From: Roseobacter litoralis Och 149
GTDB lineage: Bacteria > Pseudomonadota > Alphaproteobacteria > Rhodobacterales > Rhodobacteraceae
Assembly: GCF_000154785.2 (NCBI RefSeq)
Contig: NC_015730.1
Coordinates: 3,286,001 to 3,350,000 of the forward strand
Direction of reading: 5' to 3'
Length of the DNA stretch: 64,000 nucleotides
The notes under the pieces are model-generated. The model was not told the DNA's origin. It ran no database searches and saw only the letters and a list, made by a program, of their open reading frames with translations. Positions 1 through 8,558 of the stretch are shown here, one piece after another (within the stretch, counting starts at the first letter, position 1; each line of letters starts with the position of its first letter). Position numbers and translations under genes: made by a program.

Positions 1-548
1 GATGACCTCGCCGAACCAAAGCGGCGTTTTGGCAGACCAGCTGCCCCCTTCGTCAGATGCCAGCAGGACGACGTTCTTGACGCCATTTTCCAGCGCATAG
101 TTGGCAGCCGCCGTCGCGGTGAAAGGATCAGGCGAGACACCGGTAAAGAAATTATCGACGATGCCTGCATGCATCTCGACCTGTGTCGATTGTGGCTGAA
201 AGATCGACACGCCATAGCCCTGCGCGATCTGGGCCACAGGGATCATCGTGTCGGAAAACGGGATCGTACCCAGCATGACCGCCCCTTCGTCCAGAAACTT
301 CTGCGCCAGAGAGATCGCGGTCTGCGTATCAGCACCGGAATCCTGCACCAGAATCTCGATCATCTTGCCGTCGACGCCACCATCTGCGTTGATCATTTCA
401 GCCATGCAGCGGGCCCCCTGCCATTCAGAATAGGGCGCATAGTCACCGGTCATCGGCACGCCGAGGCCAATCTTGATGGTGTCTTGGGCAAAGGCGGGTG
501 TCACCAATGCGGTGCATGCCAGCGCGGCGATTATGGACTTTTTCATTA
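1..548 (-). CDS. Branched-chain amino-acid-type ABC transporter substrate-binding protein (partial, 3' end outside window)
   Basis: About 182 codons are visible, from the ATG at 548 to the window edge. The N-terminus (MKKSIIAALACTALVTPAFA, then QDTIKIG) is a clear Sec signal peptide with an A-x-A cleavage site. It is followed by the LivK/Leu-Ile-Val-binding type I periplasmic fold: an early IKIG-GVPMTGDYA strand, then an NADGGVDGK segment and an LVQDSGADTQTA segment. The protein should bind a small amino-acid-like solute in the periplasm and deliver it to a LivHM-type permease. It lies directly downstream of the LivG-type ATPase gene on the same strand, so the permease genes are probably beyond the left edge. 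The substrate cannot be read from sequence; the neighbouring amidohydrolases suggest an amide- or amino-acid-type ligand (inference). Confidence 0.9.
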
Positions 549-577
549 CGTTCTCCTTGATGTTGGTTTTTTTGGAA

Positions 578-1288
578 TCAGGCGTCAGTGCCTGCGTCTT
601 CTCCGAGGTAGGCGGTGACAACCTTTGGGTTCTTGGTGACCTCTTCGGGGGTGCCCTCGGCAATGATCGCGCCCATGTCGAGCACGGTAATCCGTTCGCA
701 CAGGTTCATGATGAACTTCAGGTCGTGGTCGATTACGAACAGCGCACATTCCGCCTCACGCTGCACCCATGTGAGCGCCCGCCCGAGGGCTTCGGTCTCT
801 TCTTCGTTCATGCCCGCCGCAGGTTCATCCAGCATCAGAACCTTGGGCCGCAACGCGAGCCCCCGTACGATTTCCAGCCGTCGTTGATCGCCGTAGGACA
901 GGGCATTGGCCCGCTGTGTCAGCTTGCGCCGCAGTCCGAATTCATCAATCGCCGCCTCGGGCAAGGGCGCACCCCGACCCGCATAGCGCGCCACATCAAT
1001 GTTCTGCTCGACACTCAGGCTTGGAAAAACGCGCAGGTTCTGAAACGTGCGTGCAATGCCCTTGCGCGCACGCTCATGGGCGCTTTGACGGGTAATAGGC
1101 TGACCCTCAAGCGTGATCGTACCCGCCGTTGGCACCAGCAGACCGGAGATCAGATTGACGAGCGTGGATTTGCCAGCGCCATTCGGCCCGATCAGTCCCC
1201 GCACCTCTCCGGCGGCGAGTGTCAGAGAGACATTGCGCACCGCATGCACGCCACCAAAGGATTTATCGATGCCGTTCAACTCGAGCAT
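578..1288 (-). CDS. LivG-type ABC transporter ATP-binding protein
   Basis: A 236-residue cytoplasmic ATPase of the branched-chain amino-acid uptake class (HAAT family). Walker A GPNGAGKST is at residues 34-42, the LivG-style signature LSYGDQRR at 130-137, Walker B LMLDEPAAG from 151, and the switch histidine in IDHDL is H188. It hydrolyses ATP to power import by a LivHM-like permease. The ATG at 1288 is preceded by an AGGAGG ribosome-binding site. It lies between a cysteine hydrolase gene (43 bp upstream) and the binding-protein gene (about 30 bp downstream), all on the minus strand, so the transporter and hydrolases are probably one transcript. LivF and LivHM are not in view. Confidence 0.93.
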   Translation of the reverse strand: MLELNGIDKSFGGVHAVRNVSLTLAAGEVRGLIGPNGAGKSTLVNLISGLLVPTAGTITLEGQPITRQSAHERARKGIARTFQNLRVFPSLSVEQNIDVARYAGRGAPLPEAAIDEFGLRRKLTQRANALSYGDQRRLEIVRGLALRPKVLMLDEPAAGMNEEETEALGRALTWVQREAECALFVIDHDLKFIMNLCERITVLDMGAIIAEGTPEEVTKNPKVVTAYLGEDAGTDA

Positions 1289-1331
1289 GCGACCCTCCTG
1301 TGGGTCTGTCGCTTCTGAGTGAATGTGCCCA

Positions 1332-1973
1332 TCACAGCCCGCCCAGTTCTGCCAGCAAATCCGCCGTGGTCACCTGACGACAATAGCCTTTGATGGTGCT
1401 GAGCGAATTTTCGTGCCGCTCCGGCGTGTAGGTCAGGCATGCATCCACAACCTGTGTGACCAGATAGCCCAGATCACAGGCATCGCGGATCGCACTTTCC
1501 ACGCATTGATCCGTGATCAGACCGGAAAGCACCAATTGCTTGACGCCGAGATTGCGCAGCACATAGTCGATATGGGTCGACAAAAAGACCGAGGAAGAGG
1601 ATTTCGGCAGCACGATTTCATCGCTTTGCGGCGCGATCTGGTCGATCACCTTGCCGTCCCATGACCCTTTGGGCACGTTGAACCCGGTGATCTTGTAATC
1701 CAGCGACCGATCGCGCCCATCCAGCGTCAGGCTTTCGATCGTGGTATACATCACCTCGATCCCGGCGGCGCGACTGGCGGTCTGGATCGCTTGCATGTTG
1801 GGGATCACGCGCGCGTCCAGCTCATCAAAAAACCACCGGTATTTCGCCGTGAACTCCGCCGCATCCAGATCCTTGAATTCGCCGCCTTCGCGGTGCGCCG
1901 CAAAGTTCTGCACGTCTATGAACAACAGCGCGGATTGTTCTGGTACCAAGGGCACATTTCGGGTCAGCGTCAT
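1332..1973 (-). CDS. Isochorismatase-family cysteine hydrolase
   Basis: 213 residues. The family's catalytic triad is visible: Asp20 (LLFIDVQN), Lys124 (VLPKSSSS) and Cys157 (GLITDQCVES, with the preceding T-D motif). The family cleaves C-N bonds in amides, ureides and related compounds (N-carbamoylsarcosine amidase, biuret hydrolase, nicotinamidase) or isochorismate; the exact substrate is not readable here. The ATG at 1973 was chosen because residues upstream in the same frame are unlike the family and the start overlaps the stop of the N-formylglutamate amidohydrolase gene by four bases (ATGA), indicating translational coupling. Its position beside amidohydrolase and ABC-transporter genes supports a role in hydrolysing an imported amide (inference). 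Confidence 0.88.
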   Translation of the reverse strand: MTLTRNVPLVPEQSALLFIDVQNFAAHREGGEFKDLDAAEFTAKYRWFFDELDARVIPNMQAIQTASRAAGIEVMYTTIESLTLDGRDRSLDYKITGFNVPKGSWDGKVIDQIAPQSDEIVLPKSSSSVFLSTHIDYVLRNLGVKQLVLSGLITDQCVESAIRDACDLGYLVTQVVDACLTYTPERHENSLSTIKGYCRQVTTADLLAELGGL

Positions 1974-2791
1974 GGGGTATCCTCCAGAATAGACCGGATC
2001 GCAGGGACCAACAGATCGGCCCAGCGCGCCACCCCGTCGGCATCGCGCAGGTGATCGTTGCGCACCTCGATCAGCGCGTGTTGCACCCCGCGTGCCTCGG
2101 CATGCTGGGGGATGAACCAATCGCTGGCGTCATCAATCTGATAGGGTTGGTTCAGGGCCAGTGTCAGTTCGGGCGCGGCGTTGGAGATCGACGACATCAG
2201 ACGCTGCGCGGTCTTGATATCCTGCCGGGTCAGAAACCCCGCATCCCACTGCCTGTCTTCGCCCTGAAAGTGGCGCGTATAGGAATGGATGGAAAACACC
2301 GTATGCCGGGGGTGCGCCTCAAAAGCGGCGGTGATCGCGCCGTTCATCGGATCAAATATCTCTCGCTGCCGCAGATAACGGTCATGGGCCGTCAGTCCCA
2401 TGTTTCCCGGCACAGGCACATCATCGCTGAGCGCCGGAATGGACCCCTCGGACCCGGGCGGCCGATTGCAATCTATGACAAGGCGGCTGTAGCGCTGCAG
2501 GATCAGCGGGCAACGCAGCCGGTCCGCGAGCGCACGGGCCAGCTTTTCGGCACCGATGTCCCAGCCAATGTGCCCGTCTATTGCCCCGTCAGGCAGCCCC
2601 AAACCACCCAAGGCTTGCGGCACAGCCTGACCGGCATGTTCACACAACAGCAGCAGCGGTACAGCAGAATCTGCATGGTAGGATTCAATTGGCGCAGGAT
2701 CATCCGCACTCAGCAACGGGCCTGTCCCCGGCTCGGCGTTTCGCGCTGCAGACACGTCGATGGCGTTTGGTTGAGTCAAGGCGTTCCCCAC
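1970..2791 (-). CDS. N-formylglutamate amidohydrolase family protein
   Basis: 273 residues of the FGase (HutG-like) family, zinc-type hydrolases that cleave N-formyl or N-acyl amino acids. Visible motifs are CEHAG at 50-54, GWDIGA at 76-81, and SRLVIDCNR at 102-110, followed by SIHSYTR. In histidine degradation the enzyme converts N-formylglutamate to glutamate and formate, but no hut genes are present, so it probably acts on another acyl-amino acid. The start is a GTG at 2791 with a weak ribosome-binding site; no better in-frame start precedes the conserved region. First gene of the leftward operon (then cysteine hydrolase, ABC ATPase, binding protein), divergent from the RpiR regulator. Confidence 0.85.
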   Translation of the reverse strand: MGNALTQPNAIDVSAARNAEPGTGPLLSADDPAPIESYHADSAVPLLLLCEHAGQAVPQALGGLGLPDGAIDGHIGWDIGAEKLARALADRLRCPLILQRYSRLVIDCNRPPGSEGSIPALSDDVPVPGNMGLTAHDRYLRQREIFDPMNGAITAAFEAHPRHTVFSIHSYTRHFQGEDRQWDAGFLTRQDIKTAQRLMSSISNAAPELTLALNQPYQIDDASDWFIPQHAEARGVQHALIEVRNDHLRDADGVARWADLLVPAIRSILEDTP

Positions 2792-2846
2792 AAGCTTTGG
2801 AAAGTAGACGAATGAAAACTTCCAAAGTCAAGAGATATGCATTGAC

Positions 2847-2862
2847 TGAAATTATTTTTTCA
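2847..2862. promoter_or_regulatory. Candidate RpiR-family operator in a divergent promoter
   Basis: The inverted repeat TGAAATTATTTTTTCA (TGAAA-N6-TTTCA) lies in the 100-bp gap between the leftward amidohydrolase operon and the rightward RpiR gene. Its length, AT-rich centre and symmetry resemble sites reported for RpiR-family proteins such as HexR. An overlapping TTGACT at 2842-2847 could be a -35 box. Autoregulation and control of both operons is an inference. Confidence 0.45.
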
Positions 2863-2891
2863 CTCACGCTACGCCTAACCGGAGCAATCGC

Positions 2892-3749
2892 ATGTCTTAT
2901 GTGCAGATCAGATATAAAATAGAACAGGCGTCCGATACCTTCACCAAAGGTGAGCGCAAACTCGCAGCGGCGATCCTGTCGGATTACCCTTATGCGGGAC
3001 TATCCTCCATTCAGGATCTTGCCAAACGCTCAGAGGTGTCCGCCCCGTCGATTTCGCGTTTCATGACCAAGATCGGCCTAACCGGGTATCAGGAATTCCA
3101 CCGTGCGCTGATTGCCGAACTGAAAGACGGCGACCGCAGCCCGGTAGAGGTTCACGCCGGAGATCGCCATATTGAAGGCGACTACCTGTCTGATTTTCTG
3201 ACAAAGGCCAGCGCGCAAATGGCCATCGCCGGTGACGCGATTACCGAAGAGCAGTTCAACCGGGTCTGCGCGCTGCTGGCCAACCCCAAACACAGTATTT
3301 ATGTGATTGGCGGGCGGATCAGCGACACAATTGCGGCGCATCTGTCCTTTCACCTGCGTCAGGCGCGGCGGGGTGTTTATCATCTGCCCTCTGACCCGGA
3401 AACATGGCCGGAATACCTGCTGCGGATGAAGGCGGGGGATATCTTTTTCGTGGTAGACTTTCGCCGCTATCAAAAGGCGCTGGCATCCCTTGCCGGGTTG
3501 GCGCGCAACGAGCGGGGCGCCCGTGTTGTGGTCATGACCGACAAGTGGATTTCGCCCGTAGCGCGCCATGCCTCCGACGTTTTACCCGTGCCTATCGAAT
3601 CCGGCACCCTGTGGGACACCTATTCCTCCGCCCTCGCCATCACAGAGGCGATCGTCACCCGCATTGCCGAAGACAACTGGGCGCATACAAAGGACCGGAT
3701 CGAAAGCTGGGACAAGCTGCGCGTCACCACAAAGGACAGTATTGAATGA
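2892..3749 (+). CDS. MurR/RpiR family transcriptional regulator
   Basis: 285 residues. Residues 1-77 form the RpiR helix-turn-helix (TKGERKLAAAIL, then SIQDLAKRSEVSAPSISRFMTKIGLTGYQEF). Residues from about 115 to 255 form a SIS domain (IYVIGGRISDTIAAHLSFHL, VVMTDKWISPVARHASDVLPV) that usually binds a phosphorylated or amino-type ligand. It is divergent from the amidohydrolase/transporter operon, and its stop overlaps the start of the glutamine-synthetase-like gene by four bases, so it is probably both the local regulator and the first gene of the catabolic operon. RpiR proteins can repress or activate; the direction is unknown here. Confidence 0.93.
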   Translation: MSYVQIRYKIEQASDTFTKGERKLAAAILSDYPYAGLSSIQDLAKRSEVSAPSISRFMTKIGLTGYQEFHRALIAELKDGDRSPVEVHAGDRHIEGDYLSDFLTKASAQMAIAGDAITEEQFNRVCALLANPKHSIYVIGGRISDTIAAHLSFHLRQARRGVYHLPSDPETWPEYLLRMKAGDIFFVVDFRRYQKALASLAGLARNERGARVVVMTDKWISPVARHASDVLPVPIESGTLWDTYSSALAITEAIVTRIAEDNWAHTKDRIESWDKLRVTTKDSIE

Positions 3750-5053
3750 CCCCGATACCCTTGATTTTTGCCGCCACCTGCGACATCGCGGGCAAGGTAC
3801 GCGGCAAGGCCTTTCCCGCTGATCAGCTTGAAAAACGGCTCAAGCGTGGTGTGGGCTGGGTGCCGACGAACGTGCAGATTACGTGTTTTGACAGTATCGC
3901 CGACAGCCCTTTCGGCTCTTTGGGGGATCTGCTGCTGGTGCCTGATCCCGCTTGCGACGTGAAGGTCGCCTTTGGTGAGCGCGCGGCGGAGCATTTCATG
4001 CTCGGCGATATCGTTACACTGGACGGCGCACCTTGGGATTTCTGCACCCGGCACATCTTGCGCGACGCCCTCAACAGGCTGCACCGCCTGTCGGGCGCAC
4101 ACCTGTTTTCCGCCTTTGAACATGAGTTTCAATTGAAGGGCGCTGGAATGCCCAACGAAGGCTTCGGGCGCAACGCCTTTGAGCGCCAGCGCGCGTTGCT
4201 CGAAACCCTGATGGGTGCGCTGAAACAGGCGGGGCTGTCCCCGGACAGTGTCATGAAAGAATATGGTCCCAACCAGTTTGAGGTCGTCATCGCCCCGGAA
4301 ATCGGCATCAAATCCGCCGATCAGGCGGTCATCCTGCGTGAATTGACCCGCTCTGCGGCCACCCATCTGGGAGAGGCCGCAACCTTTACCCCAATCCTTG
4401 ACGTCGCCTCGGTAGGGAACGGTGTGCACATACACATGAGTTTCCGCGATGATGAGGGCGCGCCGCTGACCCATGACGAACACGGCCCGTGCGGCATGTC
4501 CAAACTGACGGACGCTTTCGCCGCTGGTGTTTTGAAATACATGGGCAATATCCTCGCACTCACGGCCCCGTCTGTGGTGTCATATGAACGTCTGACGCCG
4601 CACCGCTGGTCAGCTGCCTATAACAATCTTGGCTTTCGCGACCGCGAGGCATCATTGCGGGTGTGTCCAGTCACAACGCGGGACCCCGCCTCTGTCGCAC
4701 GGCAGTTCAACATCGAATACCGCGCAGCGGATGCGGCCGCCTGCCCCCATCTGGCACTGGCTGCGGTGGTCCATGCGGGCTGTCAGGGGATCGAGGACGG
4801 CCTGACCGCGCCTGCCGCGACGCAAGAAGACCTGTCGCTGCTGTCGCCTGCTGAATTGGGCGCGCGCGGTTTCACGCGATTGCCCGAAACGCTGGAAGCC
4901 GCTCTTGATGCCTTTGCCACCAGTGATACGGTCAGAGGCTGGTTCCCGGCGCAATTTGCCGAGGTTTACCTCGCGCATAAACAGGCAGAGATCGCACATC
5001 TGGCGGACATGGACACCGATGCGAAATGTGCCGCCTATGCCAACACGTACTGA
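3746..5053 (+). CDS. Glutamine synthetase-like ligase (gamma-glutamyl-amine synthetase type)
   Basis: 435 residues of the glutamine synthetase fold with a divergent N-terminal beta-grasp domain (KVRGKAFPA, GWVPTNVQIT). Catalytic-domain landmarks are FSAFEHEFQL (metal-binding glutamates), EYGPNQFEVVI, GNGVHIHMSF (ATP/glutamate site), RLTPHRWSAAYNN and NIEYRAADAAACPHLALAA. Paralogues of this type ligate glutamate to amines (gamma-glutamylputrescine or ethanolamine synthetases) rather than to ammonia. It lies four bases into the RpiR stop and 9 bp before davA, so it is firmly in the operon. A role in gamma-glutamylating 5-aminovalerate or another amine from the pathway is inference; assimilation of released ammonia is the alternative. 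Confidence 0.88.
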   Translation: MTPIPLIFAATCDIAGKVRGKAFPADQLEKRLKRGVGWVPTNVQITCFDSIADSPFGSLGDLLLVPDPACDVKVAFGERAAEHFMLGDIVTLDGAPWDFCTRHILRDALNRLHRLSGAHLFSAFEHEFQLKGAGMPNEGFGRNAFERQRALLETLMGALKQAGLSPDSVMKEYGPNQFEVVIAPEIGIKSADQAVILRELTRSAATHLGEAATFTPILDVASVGNGVHIHMSFRDDEGAPLTHDEHGPCGMSKLTDAFAAGVLKYMGNILALTAPSVVSYERLTPHRWSAAYNNLGFRDREASLRVCPVTTRDPASVARQFNIEYRAADAAACPHLALAAVVHAGCQGIEDGLTAPAATQEDLSLLSPAELGARGFTRLPETLEAALDAFATSDTVRGWFPAQFAEVYLAHKQAEIAHLADMDTDAKCAAYANTY

Positions 5054-5062
5054 GGATACCTG

Positions 5063-5848
5063 ATGAAACTCGCGCTGTGGCAGACCCATCCGAGATCAAG
5101 CATCGCCTCGGCGCTGACGGCGCTGCGCGAGGCTGCGACATCCGCCGCCGCGCAAGGGGCGGATGTGTTGATCACGCCTGAAATGTTCGTGGGCGGATAT
5201 AACATCGGGCCGGAGCGCATCGCCACACATGCAGATCATGCCGCACAGGTGCTGGACAGCCTCAAGTCGACTGCCAAAACGCAGGACATCGCATTGGTCG
5301 TGGGCCTGACCCTGCCCGCGCACCCCCTGCCCCATAACGCCTGCGTAGTCATCGACAACACAGGCACAGAGGTCGCCCGCTATCACAAAACGCATCTTTT
5401 CGGTGATGTCGATCGCGCACAGTTCAGCGCGGGTGCGGCGCTGTCAGAGGTCTTTGACTTAGCGGGCTGGAAGGTCGCCCTCGCGATTTGCTATGACGTT
5501 GAATTCCCCGAACTGATAAGATCGCTGGCGCTGCGCGGGGCCGAGGTTATCCTGACACCTACCGCCAATATGGAACCCTTTGACACCATCAACACACGTC
5601 TGGTCCCGGCCCGCGCCGAGGAAAACGGCGTTTATGTAGCCTATTGCAACTACATCGGGGCCGAAGCGCAATTCACCTATAATGGCCTGTCCTGTCTATC
5701 CGGGCCGGACGGGCAGGATCATGTGAGAGAAGAAAAGACAGAAGCGATGCTCTTTGCGACCCTTGACCGGGCAGACCTGACGCGTGCGCGGCAATCGCAA
5801 ACCCATCTGCAGGATCGTCGCCCGGACCTCTATGGAGACATCACATGA
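5063..5848 (+). CDS. davA: Nitrilase-superfamily amidase, 5-aminovaleramidase (DavA-like)
   Basis: 261 residues, a carbon-nitrogen hydrolase with the Glu-Lys-Cys triad at E40 (VLITPEMF), K109 (RYHKTHLFG) and C143 (LAICYDVEFPE). In Pseudomonas putida, DavA hydrolyses 5-aminovaleramide, the product of lysine 2-monooxygenase, to 5-aminovalerate and ammonia; that protein is about the same length. The adjacent downstream gene here is a clear DavB homologue and the two genes overlap by four bases (ATGA), which is the strongest support for the DavA call. The protein is cytoplasmic, with no signal peptide. If DavB accepts another amino acid, this enzyme would hydrolyse the corresponding amide. Confidence 0.85.
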   Translation: MKLALWQTHPRSSIASALTALREAATSAAAQGADVLITPEMFVGGYNIGPERIATHADHAAQVLDSLKSTAKTQDIALVVGLTLPAHPLPHNACVVIDNTGTEVARYHKTHLFGDVDRAQFSAGAALSEVFDLAGWKVALAICYDVEFPELIRSLALRGAEVILTPTANMEPFDTINTRLVPARAEENGVYVAYCNYIGAEAQFTYNGLSCLSGPDGQDHVREEKTEAMLFATLDRADLTRARQSQTHLQDRRPDLYGDIT

Positions 5849-7494
5849 AGCCCGTAACCGTCTTTGGGCCCGACTTTCCCTTTGCCTATGACGACTGGAT
5901 CGCGCACCCCGATGGGCTGGCCACTTTGCCTGCCGCGGCGCACGGCGCGCGCGTCGCCATCATCGGCGCGGGTGCTGCGGGGGTGATCGCGGGCTATGAG
6001 TTGATGAAGCTTGGCCTGCGCCCGATCCTGTTTGAAGCCGGTCAGTTCGGCGGGCGCCTGCGCTCGCAACCTTTCGAAGGGGCACAAGGCGTCATCGCAG
6101 AATTGGGCGGCATGCGGTTTCCCGTCTCCAGCACCGGGTTTTACCATTATGTCGATCTGCTCGGCATTCAAAGCAACCCCTTCCCCAACCCGCTGACCGC
6201 CGCTGCGGGATCAACGGTGATCGACCTGCTGGGCAAGACCTATTACGCACAGACCTTGCAGGACCTGCCACCGCTCTTTCATGAGGTCGCGCAAGCCTAT
6301 GACGCCGCACTGGAGCAAGAGGCCAATTTCAGCGCCCTGAAACAGGCGATCCGTGACCGCGACATCCCGCGTATCAAGGAAATCTGGAACCCGATTGTCA
6401 CCGCATGGGACGAGCGCACCTTTTATGACTTCGTTGCCTCCTCCGAGGCATTCAAGAAGCTTTCGTTTCACCACCGCGAGGTGTTCGGACAGGTCGGTTT
6501 CGGCACGGGCGGATGGGACAGTGATTTTCCCAATTCCATGCTGGAAATCCTGCGCGTCAATGTCACCGAATGTGACGATCACCAACGCTATATGGTTGGC
6601 GGGGTGGAACAGGTGCCGCGCAAGCTCTGGCAACATAAACCCGACCGCCTTGTCCACTGGCCCACCGGCACATCGCTGCGATCCCTCAATGACGGGGCGA
6701 CGCGCTCGGGCGCCAAACGCATCCGGCGGCTGGACACTGGTCAGATCGAGGTCACGGATGCCTGGGGGCGTGCGGGAGGGTTTGACGCCGTGCTCGTCAC
6801 CTGTCAGTCGCATCTGCTGAGCGCGCAGATCGACACCGAAGAATCCCTGTTTTCGCAAGGTCTGTGGATGGCGCTGGACCGGACACGCTATATGCAATCG
6901 GCCAAGACCTTCGTGATGGTGGATCGCCCCTTCTGGAAGGACAAGGACCCCGTCACGGGCCGTGATACGATGTCGATGACCCTGACGGACCGGATGACGC
7001 GGGGCACCTATCTGTTTGACAACGGGCCGGACAAACCCTCGGTGATCTGCCTCAGCTATGCGTGGATGACCGATGCGCTCAAGGTGCTGCCCCTGCCGGT
7101 TGAGCAGCGCGTGGAACTGGCGCTGGCGGCCTTGGCGAAAATCTACCCCGATGTGGATATCCGCAGCCATATTCTGGGCGATCCGATCACCGTCAGCTGG
7201 GAGGCGGATCAGAATTTCCTCGGCGCTTTCAAAGGGGCCTTGCCCGGTCACTACCGCTATAATCACCGCATGTTCGGGCATTTCGTGCAGAGCAATATGC
7301 CCGCGAGCGAACGCGGTATTTTCCTCGCCGGGGATGGCGTAAGCTGGACGCCTGCATGGGTCGAGGGGGCTGTGCAAACCTCGCTCAATGCCGTGGCCGG
7401 GATCATCGCCCATTTCGGCGGCACCCCCTCGCCTGCCAACCCTTCGCCACTCGAGGCCTATGAAAAACACGGGCCGGTGAGGTTGAGCGCATGA
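5845..7494 (+). CDS. davB: L-lysine 2-monooxygenase (DavB-like flavin amino-acid monooxygenase)
   Basis: 549 residues. An FAD-binding Rossmann motif (VAIIGAGAAGVIAGYELMKL, glycines at 41-46) is followed by GGRLRSQPF and the amine-oxidase core (ELGGMRFP, GFGTGGWDSDF, GGVEQVP). The C-terminus has the FAD-binding stretch GIFLAGDGVSWTPAWVEG. The N-terminal VTVFGPDFPFAYDDW and the overall length match the lysine 2-monooxygenase group (EC 1.13.12.2), which converts L-lysine and oxygen to 5-aminovaleramide, CO2 and water, rather than simple amine oxidases. Tryptophan 2-monooxygenase (IaaM) is the nearest alternative. Its start overlaps the davA stop. The later genes davT and davD are not in this window. 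Confidence 0.9.
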   Translation: MKPVTVFGPDFPFAYDDWIAHPDGLATLPAAAHGARVAIIGAGAAGVIAGYELMKLGLRPILFEAGQFGGRLRSQPFEGAQGVIAELGGMRFPVSSTGFYHYVDLLGIQSNPFPNPLTAAAGSTVIDLLGKTYYAQTLQDLPPLFHEVAQAYDAALEQEANFSALKQAIRDRDIPRIKEIWNPIVTAWDERTFYDFVASSEAFKKLSFHHREVFGQVGFGTGGWDSDFPNSMLEILRVNVTECDDHQRYMVGGVEQVPRKLWQHKPDRLVHWPTGTSLRSLNDGATRSGAKRIRRLDTGQIEVTDAWGRAGGFDAVLVTCQSHLLSAQIDTEESLFSQGLWMALDRTRYMQSAKTFVMVDRPFWKDKDPVTGRDTMSMTLTDRMTRGTYLFDNGPDKPSVICLSYAWMTDALKVLPLPVEQRVELALAALAKIYPDVDIRSHILGDPITVSWEADQNFLGAFKGALPGHYRYNHRMFGHFVQSNMPASERGIFLAGDGVSWTPAWVEGAVQTSLNAVAGIIAHFGGTPSPANPSPLEAYEKHGPVRLSA

Positions 7495-7597
7495 CCCGCA
7501 TTCCGGAACACTGTCCTTTTGCCATGGACGCGGTAATCTGCTCACAACCCATAACGCACAAACAAAGATCAGCACGTCACTGAAGCGGAGGCCAAAA

Positions 7598-8536
7598 ATG
7601 AGCTGCAATCACACGATCCATAAGCACAATCATCACCTTGGCTGGGACAATGCGATCGACCCCGTGCTCAGCGTGGCCCCCGGTGAGACCATCGCGGTTG
7701 AGACGATAGATGCCTCGGGCGGGCAATTGCATGCGCAGGCGACCCTGGATGATCTCAAGGCGCTGGATTTTGACAAGGTCAACCCGGTGACCGGCCCGAT
7801 CTATGTGAAGGGGGCCGAACCGGGCGATACCGTGGCGATCACCTTTCAGGCTTTTCATGCCTCGGGCTGGGGCTGGACGGCGAATATTCCGGGCTTTGGG
7901 CTGCTGGCCGATGACTTTCCCGATCCTGCCCTGCATGTCTGGACCTATGACACGGGGCTTGCCAAACCCGCCGTATTCGCGCCCTTCGGTCAGGTTGCGC
8001 TGAAACCCTTCGTCGGGACGATCGGGCTTGCGCTGGCCGAAACAGGGCAGCACAGCGTCGTGCCGCCGCGCCGCGTGGGCGGCAATCTGGACATCCGCGA
8101 CAATTGTCTGGGCACGACGCTCTACCTGCCGGTCGAAGTGGCGGGTGGTTTGCTGTCACTCGGTGACACCCACGCCGCACAGGGCGACGGCGAGATTTGC
8201 GGCACCGCCATCGAAAGCCCGATGGACGTTGAGATCAAGGTCGATCTGATAAAAGGCTCGCAATCCCCCTTCCCACGGCTCGAAACCAGCGGCCCAGTCA
8301 CCAATCACATTGACCAGCAAGGATACCGGATCACGACGGGCATCGGTCCTGACCTTATGCAGTCATCGCGTGATGCGGTCCGACAGATGATCGATTGGAT
8401 CTGCGCGACCTCCGGCATTGCACCTGTTGAGGCTTACATGCTTTGCAGCGTCGCGGGCGATTTGCGGATATCGGAAATCGTGGACATGCCCAATTGGGTG
8501 GTAAGCTTCTACTTCCCGAAATCTGCCTTGGGTTAA
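7598..8536 (+). CDS. Acetamidase/formamidase family protein
   Basis: 312 residues of the FmdA/AmdA family, zinc-type amidases that release ammonia from small amides. Landmarks are HNHHLGWDN near the N-terminus, GPIYVKGAEPGDTVAI, RRVGGNLDIRDNCLGTTLYLPV and GDTHAAQGDGEICGTAIESP in the centre. A strong ribosome-binding site (GGAGG) precedes the ATG. It follows davB after about 100 bp on the same strand, so it may be the last gene of the operon or have its own promoter. As a second amidase in the cluster it could hydrolyse formamide from the formyl-amino-acid branch or an alternative amide (inference). It ends convergently with the UDP-sugar dehydrogenase. Confidence 0.9.
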   Translation: MSCNHTIHKHNHHLGWDNAIDPVLSVAPGETIAVETIDASGGQLHAQATLDDLKALDFDKVNPVTGPIYVKGAEPGDTVAITFQAFHASGWGWTANIPGFGLLADDFPDPALHVWTYDTGLAKPAVFAPFGQVALKPFVGTIGLALAETGQHSVVPPRRVGGNLDIRDNCLGTTLYLPVEVAGGLLSLGDTHAAQGDGEICGTAIESPMDVEIKVDLIKGSQSPFPRLETSGPVTNHIDQQGYRITTGIGPDLMQSSRDAVRQMIDWICATSGIAPVEAYMLCSVAGDLRISEIVDMPNWVVSFYFPKSALG

Positions 8537-8558
8537 GGACGATAGCTGCTGCGCGCCA

